64,000 bases of DNA from Gnetum montanum. Its lineage: Eukaryota; Streptophyta; Gnetopsida; Gnetales; Gnetaceae. The position numbers and the translations under genes were made by a program. The stretch's first letter is position 1. Each line of letters starts with the position of its first letter. The stretch is from NCBI GenBank assembly GCA_015680685.1, contig MNCI01012629.1:208230-272229 (forward strand). Direction: 5' to 3'. A model generated the notes under the pieces. The model had not been told where the DNA came from. It saw only the letters and a list, made by a program, of their open reading frames with translations, and searched no databases. Shown one piece after another: positions 35,560-48,914 of this stretch.

Positions 35560-38500
35560 CATCTACATTTGTTCTAAGCACACTTGTGGCCCTACCCATG
35601 CAATGGAAAAACCAAGGTGACCACATTGCTAGTCCTACCATGGTAGAGAAAAGGTAATCTGTTAGGTTGTGCCACTTGGATCTCGAGTACACTACTCTAA
35701 ATGATGAGTAGTACAATTTTATTGATGCAAGACTCCAAGTAGGCCTACCTACGGACTGCCAAGACATGGAAGCTAAATGGGGCTATGAGTTGATACATCA
35801 AAATAGAAGGAAATACATCCCCTCCCCTGTTGACTTCATTCCACTCACTAAGCCTTATTAGTGGATGTTGTCTCATCTCATCCACACTAGTGGGCATGAG
35901 GTGGGGATGGATTATGAGGATCCCCTACAAGAAGAGTAGGATGAGTTTGAGGCTTGTTCAGAGCATGAGAACTCATTTCATGCCTCCTTCTAGTGGGCAA
36001 ACCCCAATCTGGTCTTCTTGTAGTCCTACCCACCTATCTTCCCAGAGATAGTTATAAACATGATGTCACCTCCCATGTCTACATTAGTGGTGGTGATCCA
36101 TTAAATGCACTACACAAGCCACGATGTAGTACCTCCTATTAGCCTACCCTTTGTCATACCTTCTTAGCCTACTCAATCTTCCCTACCAGTAATTGTCATG
36201 CCAGTGTAATCCTATGTGAACACCGTGCACATTCCTCCATCTCAAGTGACTCAGACATTGTGCATCCTACTTGTTGTATTGACCCCCATCATAATGGCCC
36301 AATCCAAAAATGCATGGTGGGCCTCAACTATTGTGCCTGTGGCATATCCCACACAATAAGCATTGCACATGGTCTTGCAACCTACTACTAGGTCGTGGGC
36401 CATCCAAATAGCATAGTGGGTAGCACAATTGACACAACCCACCACAACATCCCCAAGCTTGGATCAAGAATTCTAGCTCATTTAAAGCTTAATAGAGGAG
36501 GTCAAGTGGCTTAAGGCTGCATCCTCCAAAATAGTGCATGTGATGGATTTCTACCAGGATGATCTGATCAGTCCTGCTATTCCACCATTGACACTACCCA
36601 CTAGGGTTTCACTCCCTTAATTCACTAAATACAATGGTGAAGGGGACCCCAATGCACAACTTATAATATTTTGATCTAAATGTCTCTTACTGTAAGCATG
36701 GCCACACACCATTATTTGTGTGTTTGCCATGTCTTTAACTGGCAAGGCATTGGATTGGTACCATGCACTTCCCAGGGCCTCCATTTCCTCTTTGGAGGAT
36801 TTGCTCAACCACTTCGTCATGTGCTTTAAGTATAACTTAAAGCTAGAGGCTACCTTGGACTAGCTTATGCAAATTAAGCAAGGCCACTTAGAGCTCATGC
36901 AAAAATTCATACAACATTGGAGCACTTTGCTCAATGAAATCCATGAGCCCATTGTCGAAACACACATACTAGAAATTTTCAAGGATGCAGTGAACAACTT
37001 TATTAAATCAAAGCTATATTATCTAGCCTTGAAATCCTTGAGCCAAGAATTTTCTCAAACTAAGAGCATTTAGGATGTAGTAGAAGCCATAGAGGACTTA
37101 GCCTACATGGCCTACAAGAACTTGCACATCAAAAAGGATAAGGACAAGCGAAAATAAGCAGCAACTGTGGTAACAATGGCCAATGAAGTTAAGCAACCAA
37201 TGTTAAACTAATGGCCAGGCCACTCAAGGCCCTAGCTAACAACAAGGCTTCTGGCTTTAGCACTATGGCAAACAACCAACCCACATCATCAACAGCCAAG
37301 AGGCAAGCTACCCCAAGAACAAAATTTAAGTGTAAGGATCACTCAAAGTATACACTATTGTCACTCAAGCTATCAGAACTCTTGAACTAATTGCTCAAGG
37401 TTGGAAGGATCTAGTACAAGCAGATGTCCAAGGATGCTTGTAAGCAACATGATAGATACTGCAAGCTCACTAGTTGTAGCACTGAAAAAGCCCTCAGTCT
37501 CTAAGAATTTTAAGTTAGATTAGTTTTGCCACTATTATCAGTTACCTAGACATGACATTGACTTTTGCATGGCTCTACAAGATGACATCCAATGCATGAT
37601 TGATAGGAGCAAGTTGGTCCTTGATGCAACCAACCTATTTTGTTCCCAAAACCAATCAATGAGGGTCTACAAAGATCCTCCAAACATGGGTGATGCAGGG
37701 TACACCATCAACATTATCAGTGTTGAAGACAACCTAGAGCTAGCATATTAGCCGTTCATGGTTTGTGTGCCCCTTAGCAATGCTGAGGCCCCCTTGGCTT
37801 CCACAAGTTCAAGGTTCCCTTTTTTTGTTAGAGCATCACCTTAGGCATTTACAACATCCTTTATGGTCAAGGTCCCATAGCATGTTGTAGTAGAAATAGT
37901 CCAATCATCCTTTGTCATCAGGATGTCGCAACGTGTAGACTCCTTACCTACCTAGAGTTCGATGGTGGGCCATGCATCAACCCCCACTTGTCCAAGGGAT
38001 CACCCTATAGGCAATGTTGGTAGAACATCTAGGTGGTAACCTGGGAGGATGAATAAGTGCCTCACCAAAAAAAAGCTTAGGTAGCACCAGGAGCAAAGAG
38101 AGCTAGGTCCACCGAAGCCAGTCTCCTTGTTCTCCATACCCATGGCTAGACCAATTGAGAAGGCCACCACAAGCAACCAGCAACTAAGCACTGAAGCTTC
38201 TAAACAAGTGGGGCAAGCCAAGCCAAAATCTCCTCCATAAGAGATTCATCTCTTAGGTTACATGGAGGAGGTGAAGGCCAACAAGATAGATAGTAGTAAA
38301 GACTTCTAGATGCATTGGCCCAGTTGAAATAGGCTTTAAAATAAAAGAACACAATGGTAAGCTTGTCTGACTTGATCATGATCTCCTCCACTCATCATGA
38401 AGCGTTGGTCTACATGTTGATCTTCATCCTTATTATAGAGGACATCCTAATAGATGAAGAATCCATCCATGCTATGATGCTACCTCCTACACTATAGGAA

Positions 38501-38635
38501 TCGAGCTCAACACCCTTGGTATTCCATGATGGGGTGATCAAGGTTGACCCTAAGAAGAATTTGGTCATTATTATGCCTATGTTTATCACCACCTGCGTAG
38601 GGCAATGCAGAATCTGAAGGGTACACATTGTCAAA
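35560..38635 (+). pseudogene. gag-pro: gag and start of protease of element C
   Basis: The gag N-terminal region (35640-35870) aligns with B. The gag domain (about 36540-37070) has FTKYNGEGDPN and LTGKALDWYHALP, then VETHILEIFKDAVNNFIKS and SQEFSQTKSI. The knuckle region near 37530 reads CHYYQLPRHDIDFC. A stretch open from 37569 to 37751 includes MRVYKDPPNMGDAGYTINII, shared with B and D. The protease begins PMFITTCVGQ near 38575 and stops aligning at about 38635, where accessory-gene sequence starts: a deletion joined the two. Many stops. Confidence 0.85.
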
Positions 38636-41600
38636 AAGGTGATCAAAATCATCCCTATTAGGGTGGAAGAGCCCCTCCTCATCCAACTGTTGAAGGGTCT
38701 CCGTGGCATTGTTCAGCTCCTCTCTATGCACTTCCCCCTCCTCAGCTTGAGGAGGGGCCTCCTTTGCTACTGCTTTTGCCACTACTCCAGTAGCCCTCCT
38801 AATTTTGACAATTTACAAATATAACACATTAGCACATGTTAGTACACATTAGTGCATTAATATAATGTAGCAAAAAATATAAAAATATAAATATGAAAAA
38901 TACAAAAAATAGATACATCTAATAAAGTACACATATTAACTTATGACCCCTGTGCATAAGCCATGAACCTTGAGGCAGATTTTCTTGTCACTTGCTTTTC
39001 TAACCTTAGGAGCAACATCCTTTGTGGGGTGTGGCCTCTTGATCTTCACCTTGGATGGTCCCACCATTTCTACAATATAGTAGTTTACCTTGTTTACACC
39101 CCTAGTGCCAACTAGAGGACCCTTGCCTGCACTGTCATGCAAATAGTGTGATCACCCCAAGAGACCTTTGGTCATTACTAAATATGACTCATTGATCCCC
39201 TCTAGGGGGTCTTGCACATGAGTGGTCATGAACATATGCTTAACCTAAGCCTTTGATAGCTACTCACAATCTTGCATGATCCATTGTCCACCATCATGAA
39301 CCACTAGGAGCTCCACGAACCTTCATAGATACCCTATGATGAATGAAAAGTGTACGTGAGACCTTTCTTGGAGGTTGAAACATAACCTGGTGATCTCTGT
39401 GTGTAGGCCAGTGGTGATGTAGGAGGCCTAGTTGAATCTCATGCCCTCCTATAGTACCTCCTTCATCACCTACACCTGCTCCACCCTAAGGATCTTTCCT
39501 TGTAAGAGAAACTTTGGGAAGACACTAGCGCAAAATAGAGGTAGAGCTCTTAGATCTCAAGCACAAGCATGTCTTTAATTAGGATGCCTTTGTAAGATTG
39601 AGTGGCCCCTAACTAGTCCTTGATCTCTCTGCTATGTTCCACCTCCCTGTTGGCCTTGTCAATGACGCACATGCCATTAGTGGGAAGACCAAAGGGGTTG
39701 CCAAAAAAGGCCTTGCTAAGGTCCAGAACTACCCTCACACTGTGTACTTAGGTGAAAAAATGGCAAACATTGCTACTGAAGGAATCTATGATGATAACCA
39801 TTTTGGCCACCAAAATTTTTAGGCTAAGGGCCAAGAAAAGGTTCATCAACCCAACACATGTGACCCTACTAGTTAGTGCCTCTAAAGCCTAGTGGCACAA
39901 CCAATGCTGCATATCCTCCACATCACCATATTTCATGAAGAGGGTGGCTTTTGTGTGGCTTTTAGTCATCACTATCAGCTTGCATAAAGTAATTACTGCA
40001 CAATAAAGGTAAAAAAATGTTAAAACCATGCAAAGACAAATCAACAAGCACATGTAAGCAAGCACAAGAACTAAAATAGTAAATGCTTACATGGTATAAA
40101 TGGAGTGCAAGATGGAGGTGGTGGTGCAAGCATCTCCTCGATATTGATCTTACCAGTAGCCCACTCCTCATCTAGCTAGTTATGGATTTTACACTGCTCG
40201 TATGCCCTCGAGTACTAGGTAGGATAGGACCCTATGTCAACTCCCACTTACTTAAGCACAACTTTCCAAAAGTTTGAACTAGAGGAGAATGCCTCTAGGG
40301 TAGTATGAGTCAAGGTAAGAGCATCCCTCTCATCATGTAGACCCTACTCATTAGCTTTGAATTTGGCATTAAGCATGAGTAGTTAGCAACTTAGCATAAT
40401 CCAATAACAAAGAACACACTATAACAATCATAAGAAAACTTACCCTTCGATGTAGTATACAATTCCAAGCAGGTTTTGGAATAAAGTGTGCATGCACAAA
40501 GCAACAAAGAGGGTGTTTCTCTTGTTGTAGCAAGAGAACTCTGGCATCTACTAAATCCTAAACAAAGGCCAAGTGCCCCTAGGGCCTCTACTTGAACCAC
40601 CTACTCCATCATCATCAGTAGTGGGCTCTTTAGACATGAACCTCAAAATGCTCAAATTAGCCTTAGATAACAATGTCTCTGTGATAACACTGGTAGCCTC
40701 TACCACTAAGTGTGACCACATCATCACACTAAAATGCTGTAACAAGAATTCCAGGAACTCGTTGGCCCCTATCTAGAATCACACTACCTGATGACCTACT
40801 AGCATATTTGGTGTAGGCGTGTTGGGAATAAGCTTGCTCATACAACAAAGAATGCCCACAAGCTCCATGACAACCAAGATGTGCTTTAGCAGCACCCTAC
40901 AACTGCAAAGCAATAGACGAAGCATTAGTACACATACATTGGATGCAAATTTTGACAAAATATTTAAAAATTAAACTTAGCAAGATTAGCATAACATAGC
41001 ATAGGCTAGCAAAAAATATCTTAGGGCCCCCTGGGCCCTTTGGGTATAGGACGTCAACACATACATTTGATGTGCCTGGTACTCACCGGGGTACAACATG
41101 TTTTGGATAGCATTAGCATCTCATTTTGGATGTTTGCATGTTCAACATTTCCATAGTGTGCATGTTTGGGTGGTTTAGCATTGTTACGAATTGCAGGTAT
41201 AACATTTTTTGTAGGTTTAGCATTATAGGCATTGTGGCTTTTTGCAAGTTTAGCACTAAGTGCAATGTATAAAATTTTCTAAAATTTTTTCTAACTTTGG
41301 ATAGCATAGTTTGGAATCTTGAAAATTTTTTCTAACTATGGATTACCTTAGTGGATAACATAGTCTAGAGAAACAACAAATTTTTTCTAACTCTAGATCA
41401 CCTAGATGATGCTTTGGAAAACTAGAGAGCGTAGTCCTAGATTATAGAAAATTCTAACTCTTGACTATGCTCCCCACAGAGCGTAGTAATTAAAAAAACT
41501 AATTATTGGATAGATGCCATTTCATCACACTTGGCATCAACTGCACCTCCAAGACAGGGAGCATAGTCATGGCTATAGCTTGTAAGGAGTGAGGTCTTGG

Positions 41601-42830
41601 CTATTACCCCAACGCACTCTCCATTGCACAGTGCTCTACTACAGTTCTATACACTACCTACTACCTTCTTTACACCATCATGTCCTACGCACCCTGCATC
41701 CTCCAAGGCTATAAGGAGAAGCATGCACTAGGCATCTACCATGGCCACCATCCTTGTGGTCATGCCACCTAACACCTACATTGACTACGTTCCCTATAGC
41801 CATGTTACCCACACCAATGGTGCTGCCTTACACCACACCTCTACCCTACCCCATTGCTACGCCAAAATTTCATCAAAAAAAATAGGCAATAGTAAACACA
41901 TCCTTGGCACCAAGCATCTCCGCACGGACCCCTATGGTCACACAACTACACCATAGGGTGAGATGCTCCTATGGCCCCCATAGCCCCTAACATGGCTAGA
42001 CCTCACCCATGCCTTTCTTACTACAAGAATAACAAAAATATTCATAGGGAAAACCCCAGCCATGTCATTGCCCTATAGCAAGCCATCCACATTGGCCACT
42101 GGAGCCCTCAACCCCCACCTTGTGTAAAAATAAAAATAAACATTTAGACCCTCACAATGCCCATTATCCTGTGTGCATAGTTGATAGCTCCTGGTCGTTG
42201 CCAAACCCTAATCCTTGTCCCATGTTGCAAAAAGACAAAAATGAATTTCAAACAAAGAAAAATTCTTCTGCAGTAAACCTGCAAGTCCCATAGTCGATGG
42301 ACCTTGTGCAAGCCCATGTCCTTTCCATCTATGGTTGCACTCGCCGCCGTAGTAACCACAACCTCCACAAAGCCCTTACTTGCCAAACATTGTAGAAAAT
42401 AGTCACGCATGTTCACTCATAGCATAAGAAAAACCCTCATTTTGCAAAACTGTACCAATGTGCATGCCCCCTGCTGTGATGATCTGAATAGCCATAATGA
42501 TGGGAGCCCTTGCCATGGTAGGGCACCACCAACATCTACTATCCAAATCCCAAGTGAAAAAAAATGTAGAAAATAAAAGAACAAAAGGGGAAGAGCATAG
42601 TTGGGATACCTGGTAGAGGTGGTGTCCTCTACTCCTCCACACATGCCCACAACAAGTGGCCAAGTGCCTATTCTCCTTCATGTACATTTGCTAGTCTAGG
42701 ATGCAGGCATCCACTTCGGTGCATCATCCTAGTAGCAACTATGGTCTCTTCATTGGCAGTGTGCTCTAATAGGAAGTCTATGCTTTGAAAACTTCACATT
42801 TGTAACTTTGAAATTGATAGACTTACCCAT
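38636..42830 (-). pseudogene. Accessory antisense gene, copy C (5' part, five exons)
   Basis: Homologous to 55137-59445. Exons on the minus strand, from splice consensus and alignment: 42830-42610 (ATG in CCATGG context; 221 nt, leaving phase 2 as in B), 40772-40444, about 40393-40091, 39978 to about 38950, and 38798 to about 38636. Shared blocks include YNKRNTLFVAL before a GTAAGTTTT donor, FKANE and LDEEWA before GTAAGC, and EGMRFN and HVHFSFIIGYL where B has EGTRFN and NVHFSFFIACF. The coiled-coil exons are deleted, joining the gene to protease sequence. The first intron is long (about 1.8 kb). The junction between its first two exons does not keep frame as written, which may be decay or a mis-set acceptor. 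Confidence 0.75.
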
Positions 42831-43281
42831 GGTAAAACATGTTTTTATACCCTCCTAGGAACACTTAATGACTTACCAACCCTAGGACTATGCTCAGTAC
42901 TATTGGCATAGGGGAGTGCATAGTTGGGTGGGAGTGTAGTCACCCAAACTTAGAAAATTTTTTAACTTTGCTTGCAATCCAGTGACTTAGAAATTTTTTT
43001 GATTTTTCTCGTTGCCCAATAAATTCCTAGGCCAATTTTTCTTCTTCGATGCACCAAGCCTTACTCAAAATGACACATCTAGCACATTCACAGTTTGCTA
43101 AGATCTTAAACTCATACACATGACCTACTGAGGCCTAAAACTAGCATAAACACACTTACCATCTTTAACAATATATGTGCATACTTAGGCAAAATTTTTA
43201 TTACATTTATTTTTCTATATTTGTACATATCAACTTCATTGAGATAGATGTGACTTGACATTTTTCTAGTTGTTTTTGCAG
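42831..43281. other. Spacer between accessory gene and pol of C, with pol splice acceptor
   Basis: It separates the start of the antisense gene from pol, so it could hold the gene's promoter. GCATAGT words occur at 42885-42945. TTGTTTTTGCAG at 43270-43281 is the best 3' splice site among the three pol starts. Confidence 0.5.
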
Positions 43282-46200
43282 GAATTTTGTAAGAATACAA
43301 CATGACTACCTATGAGCATCTTCACTCACCTCTAGTCTTCATTGGACCCCATGGTGATCTCATGTGATGCATCGATCCACAATGCCTAGACCTTGAGCCC
43401 ATAGCCTACGATGAATACATAACATTCATAGGGGCATCGCTAGATTGGATTGACCACCTAGTTAAAGCTCTAGATCTAGAGGCAAGTGACATCACTAAGG
43501 ATCCCTTCATTGAAATCCCTATAGCAACACCTAGTGGCAAGGCAAAGGCATTGAAACTTAGTTCCTTGCTAGAATCTCAACATGCCCATAACATTGCTAA
43601 AGTTCTCAATGATAACATTAAGGCATTTGCATGGTCTTACAAAGACATGTCAAGCCTAGATCCTTATGTAGTCCAACATAACATTATCCTCGATTCCAGC
43701 ATTAAGCCAATTAAGCAAAAAGTGCATAAGGTTAGGCTTGAGGTGGTGTTGGAAATCCATGATGAAAACACTAAGCTCTATAAAGCTGGTTTCATCTAGG
43801 CCATTGATTATGTAGACTAGGTCTCCAACATCATGGTTGTGTCCAAGAAAAATGGAAGTATATGCATTTGCATAAACTTTTGAGACTTGAACAAGGTGAC
43901 CATTAAAGACAATTTCCCATTACCTAGTATTGATCAACTAGCTTATACTATGGCTAGTCATGCCTTATTATGCTTCATGGATGGATTATTGGGTTACAAC
44001 TAGATTCAGATCAACCCAGAGCACCAGCTTAGCACAACATTTATGACCTCACCATGATGCCTTTTTGACTTAAGAACATAGGAGCAACCTATTAGTATGC
44101 ATTGAATTACATTTTTAGTGATTACATGTTAGGTTTACTTAATGATTACATTGACAACATTGCAGTTAAGTCCACAGCAGCACACAACCATGCAAATGAC
44201 TTAAACCTAGTACTCAAACATTGTCTGAGATATGATCTTAGGTTAAACACCAAGAAATGTGTTTTCGACATTAAGACAGGATGGATGCTTAGTTTTGTAG
44301 TATCCAAAGTAGGCATACATGTAGACCCTGATAAGGTTAAGGCCAAAATAAACTTAGCACCACCAACTAACCTTTAGGAGCTATGAGGGTTACAAGGTAG
44401 ATTGCAATTTATATGTAGGTTTATCATGCTATTGACTAACAAGTTATAGCCAATGCAATATCTACTCAAAAAAGGAGTCCACTTTGAGTGGATAGCTCAA
44501 TTCCAATAGGAATTTAACAACCTTAAACAGGAGCTAGCTCAACTTCTAATGATTTAGCCTCTACAAGAAGCTTAAGCCTTCTACATCTACCTTGCTACTT
44601 CTAATACATCCATTGCTTCTCTACTTTTTCAGAAGTGAGATGATGGCACAGAGGTCCTGGTATAATACTTAAGCCATGCATTAGTTTCCCATGAAGCAAA
44701 GTATAATGATGTGGAAAAGAATTGCCTTACCTTAGTCTTCACACTTAAGAAATTGAGGCATTATCGTTTCCATAATCAAGTCAACATCACCTGCCAGAGT
44801 AACATACTAGAAGTGATTACAATGAATATCTATGAGAGTAGCCATATTGCATGATGGAAGGAAATAACAATAGAGTTTGACCTACACTATGTTGCACAAG
44901 CCTCCACAAAAGGTCAAGATATAGCCACACAACTCATGAATTCGCCCATCAATGATCAAGAAAAATTTGATCCAAAATTCCTAAATGAGCATGTCAATAG
45001 AATCAACCAAGAGTCTAATAACTTTGAGGCACTCCTGCACTTTAATGGTGCTTCAACCTTTCAAAGGGGTAGCACTGCTGTTATTATCACATTCCCTTTT
45101 GGGGAGATTTGATCCTTCGCTTACCATTTTGCATTCCCATGCATCAACAACGTGGCAGAGTATGAAGGTCTCCTCAAAGGTATCCTAGAAGCTCATGACT
45201 TAGGAATTTAAAACATAGCAATTCGAGGTGACTCGCAGTTAGTGATCAACTAAGTTACAAATGTCTATGCTTGTAAAGCCCAATATTTACAACCTTATTA
45301 TGACTCGGTGAAGTACTTTCTTAAATAGTTTGCAACCATTGATGTTCAATATATCTCTAGGAATGAAAATGCCATAGTTGACACCTTAGCTATGTTAGCC
45401 TTAAGCATTACATCCAACATATTTCACTCATTGCCCACCTCATTGGTGGATTGCACTATGCCTATCACGCAAACCATAGATATTGTATCCATAGCCATAG
45501 TAAGCATGACCCACATAGCAGAATGGTATGATGATATTAAGGCATACCTTCAATAGGGTGAACCCTTGTAGCATCTAACCAATACCCAGAAGGATGCAAT
45601 GTATAAACGATCATGGAAATACATCATCATCAAAGATAACATGTTATGTCACAGATCATACGATGGCATAGTATTAACCTACCTGAGTAGTAGCAAAGTG
45701 CAAACGATCATCAAGCAAGTTCATAAGGGATTGTGTGGAGGTCACATAGCACCTTGGGTAATGGTGGTGAAACTTAGATGCTTAGGCTATTACTAGCCTT
45801 ACATGGAATGTGATTGTGTCTCCAAGGTTAAAACATGTGATATTTTCCAACAACATGGCAACTTAATGCATGTGACACCAACAGAACTACACACAACATA
45901 GATCATATGGCTATTCCAATGTTGGGGGTTGGACATCATTGGACCTATTATGCCTAAGTTTGTCATAGGGCATAGCTTCATTATAACCAGAACTGAGTAT
46001 TTTACAAAGTGGGTTGATGCCATTTCCCTTAGGAAGATAATATCATAATAGGTTTGCAAATTTTTGCTTGACAACATAGTGATCCATTTTGGTTTACCCA
46101 TGACCATCATAATGAATAATGGACTAGAATTTAGTAGTGCTGAAACCAAAGCCTTTTATGAGCACTTTGGTATTAAGCATTCTTTTTTGTCGCTGTACCA

Positions 46201-46796
46201 CCCTTAGGCAAATGGCCAAGTGGAGGCCACAAACAAAGTCATCGTCAACCTTCTAAAGAAGATGCTCAATATTAACAAACAATGATGGCATGAGTAATTA
46301 GTCTACGCACTTTGTGCCTACCAAACAACACAAAAAATAGCAACAGGTAAGATGCCATATAGCCTTGTTTATGGATTTGAAGTGATTTTTCCTCTTAAAT
46401 TGTAGGTTCCATCGCTTCATGTGATCCTCTCAAGCTTCATTAACAAGGCTCAGAATGATGAGTTGAGAATTGTGGACCTTGACTCTATAGAGAAGGAGCA
46501 CATGTAGACACTTGATAGCATCAAATGGTACTAAGAAAAGCAAAGGCAAAAGCACCTACATAATCAGCATCAACACCTGATCAAGAAAGGGGATCTAGTC
46601 CTCAAGGCCATTCACGAACCTGCAGACAAATTCTAAGCCAACTGGGAAGGGCCTTTCCTAGTCACTAAAGCCTATGAAAATGGAGCATTCAAGCTTGCTA
46701 ATCAAGATGATAATGAATTTGCTAATCCAGTCAACCATTCATACTTGAAGCCTTACTACACCTACTATGCAGAACCATATCTCAACAAAGTAAGGT
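43282..46796 (+). pseudogene. pol: pol of element C: RT, dual RNase H, integrase
   Basis: Begins after the putative acceptor, with ATG at 43302. The N-terminal linker has DNIKAFAWSYKDMSSLDP. RT spans about 43770-44440; its catalytic motif reads YIDN, so the last catalytic Asp is lost. A first RNase H lies at about 44570-44960. The second RNase H (about 45030-45290) has FNGAST, where A and B have FDGAST, then AEYEG and RGDS. Integrase runs about 45590-46390, with the second motif changed to MNNG, and has a C-terminal region ending YYAEPYLNKVR. More than twenty stops. Confidence 0.92.
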
Positions 46797-47100
46797 AAGG
46801 ACAAGTCTACTATGACTATAAACTGGCACAACACTCATCCACTATAATCTTAAACTGGCAAAGCATTGATCTGCTATGACATTAAACTAGCACAAAAATT
46901 TTGCTACGACATTAAACTAGCATAGACTATCCTCTACGATGTTAAACTGACATAGCTCATCCTTGGGTTATGACATTAAATTGACATAGCAACACGTTTA
47001 CTATGATGTTAAATTGGCATGCATCAATCGACCAGGACTATAAACTAGCATGCCATGATCTACTAGGACCTTAAACTAGGTTCATGGTCCACCACACATA
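46797..47100 (+). repeat. Hairpin-repeat array after integrase of C
   Basis: About nine units with the core TTAAACTGGCA or a decayed form. GTC-TACTAT-GAC (46805-46816) and ATC-CTCTAC-GAT (46929-46940) keep pairing arms and a 6-nt loop. In other units one arm has a single transition. Same position as the arrays after pol in A and B. Confidence 0.85.
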
Positions 47101-47219
47101 GTTTTACAAGCAGGTGAGTGTGAATACTTCCAACTTCCCCCTTCCCTCCCTCATTTTTCTAGATCTGATGGATGGGGTGGTGACACTGTAGTCCTAGAAT
47201 GGATTTCCTATCATTGAGA

Positions 47220-47640
47220 GAGGCCTCTGGAACATTTGTAGCATTACCACCGCTTGGCATTTTGCTGGTCTTCTAGAGCTCCTATCATTGGTGCATCCTT
47301 TAGGTGGCACTTGCAGCACTACCACATTTGGGCAGCACTTGCAGCATTATGGCCCTATCATTTTGCTAATTTTTTGGGCTCTTACCATTACTTGGGGTTG
47401 AGGGTACCTTGCAGCATTATGGCCCCCCACCCCCTGCCATTTTGCTTATTTTTTGAGCTCTTGTTGTCGGTTTGGGCTCTCAAGAACCCACAACATCATC
47501 ACCTCCCACCATTTTGCTATTATTTTCAGACACTTGCCATTGGTTTGGCCTCTAGAACATTTGCAGCATTCTCACCCTTGGCACCTTTACTAGCTTCACA
47601 AACACTTGCAACTACTTCAATTGTTGTAACATTCGTAGCA
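47220..47640 (+). repeat. Degenerate roughly 90-110 bp tandem repeat in the 3' region of C
   Basis: Words close to CTCTAGAACATTTGCAGCAT, then CCATTTTGCTAATTTT, then GAGCTCTTRCCATTGG recur four or five times in order. A 191-codon open frame over it (47254-47829) is best explained by the repeats, since neither A nor B has it. Confidence 0.6.
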
Positions 47641-48170
47641 TCCTCACATCTAGTAGTTTACTCACGTCTCATGTTGTGTGGTTCTTTTCTCATCTTCTCT
47701 GAGTTGTGCTTGCAGGATGAAGCCCCAGGTCATTATGCAAAGGTACATCTCATTGTAGTGGCAAGTCACCACATTGCTTTGATGTGCATGATTAGACTAG
47801 CCAAGCCACTCAACAATGGACATCCCTAACACCCCCACTATAACCTACATGCATTCACCCCTTCTATCTTACATTCCCCTACTTTCCCCTACATCACCGA
47901 GCCTGCAAACCCCTCCGATGCTCATGGCTTCTTCTTTACATTAACCGTAGAACTTGTGGTAGACACAACACAACTCATCTTATGGGAAGCCTTTGTGGGC
48001 TAGATAAAACCTAAGCAGATGTAACGCAACTCATCCTAAGGAGGAAACACCTATCCTATAGATGTGATGCAATTGCATCAAAGTAGAGCTCATTAGGTGG
48101 CATGTAGTCCACCTAATGGAAAGCATCTCATAGTTCACATTCAGCAATGTGTAGGATCCAAAGTAGGTTC
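47641..48170 (+). other. 3' region of element C up to the B insertion
   Basis: GAGTTGTGCTTGCAGGATG at 47700-47718 is a good splice acceptor candidate conserved in A and B. The sequence runs to the start of B's LTR without a polypurine tract. GGTTC at 48166-48170 is the left candidate for a target-site duplication. Confidence 0.5.
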
Positions 48171-48810
48171 TGTAACGATGAAAAACTTCGGTCGCTGGAA
48201 ATACCGAACGAAAGTCCGTGTATACAGTTCTAACCCTAGATCTGTGTGAGGGTTGTGCTAGAGAAAGATGAATCCGAGGTGCCCTGAATGGTCTTGTCGA
48301 TCAGACAGGGACTTACATAACTAGTAAAATTTTTGTAATAATTTGATGGCAAAATAAAGATCCTTTATAAGGTGATGCAATGTTGTTAATCCCGGAAACA
48401 ATTGAAAATGATGTAAAAGATTTAGATGTGATTACCAGATCTATATAAATAGGATGCAAGGAATTAGATTTGTAGGGAATATGATTATAAGATCTAGGAC
48501 TTAATTTATGAACACAATATGTTTGATACAATGATTACAGGCAGGCTTTGGTTTGGACAAAGCACATGCCAGTAGCAAGAAAGTTATCTAAAGATGAAAC
48601 ACATGAGGGTCAATCTACCTTGTTCTAGCCAATCTGGGCACAAGGAAGTTAGACCCCAGGGAGAATATCAGGTAGCCTATTGTTTCTGATCAAGAGCTCT
48701 TGCCAATCACCTTCGATATTCTCACGATCGCTAATCCTCTTTTTTGCTCTCTTACCAATCTTGAAAGAAATTTTTTTTTCAACCCTTTGATCTTTGTCAA
48801 CTAGAGCATG

Positions 48811-48857
48811 TATAAGGTTAAGATCAGGAGAAAAACGTGGTTTAGGTGACACGTGTC
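48811..48857 (-). promoter_or_regulatory. LTR promoter of B: G-box plus TATA-like
   Basis: GACACGTGTCACC on the minus strand (48857-48845), containing a perfect CACGTG, precedes the TATA-like CCTTATACATG by about 25 bp. Shared with A. Confidence 0.55.
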
Positions 48858-48914
48858 TTGAATTTGCAAAATGTTGTTGACTTGATGTGATGGTTGTTGG
48901 GGTCTGCGGTGCCA

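Larger units (their letters stand above)
33342..48170 (+). mobile_element. Element C: most complete Tat-type element, 3' end cut by B
   Basis: Order: 5' LTR, PBS, gag-protease, accessory gene on the other strand, pol, hairpin array, 3' region. No PPT or 3' LTR occurs before 48171, where the LTR of B begins on the other strand. The simplest reading is that B inserted into C's 3' region and C continues past 64000. C is older and CpG-poorer than A and B. Confidence 0.75.

Noticed and set aside
42144-42416. 90-codon minus-strand frame
   Set aside because: Falls in the long first intron of the C accessory gene; no match in B.
47254-47829. 191-codon open frame on the plus strand
   Set aside because: It lies over a degenerate tandem repeat in C's 3' region and has no counterpart in A or B.
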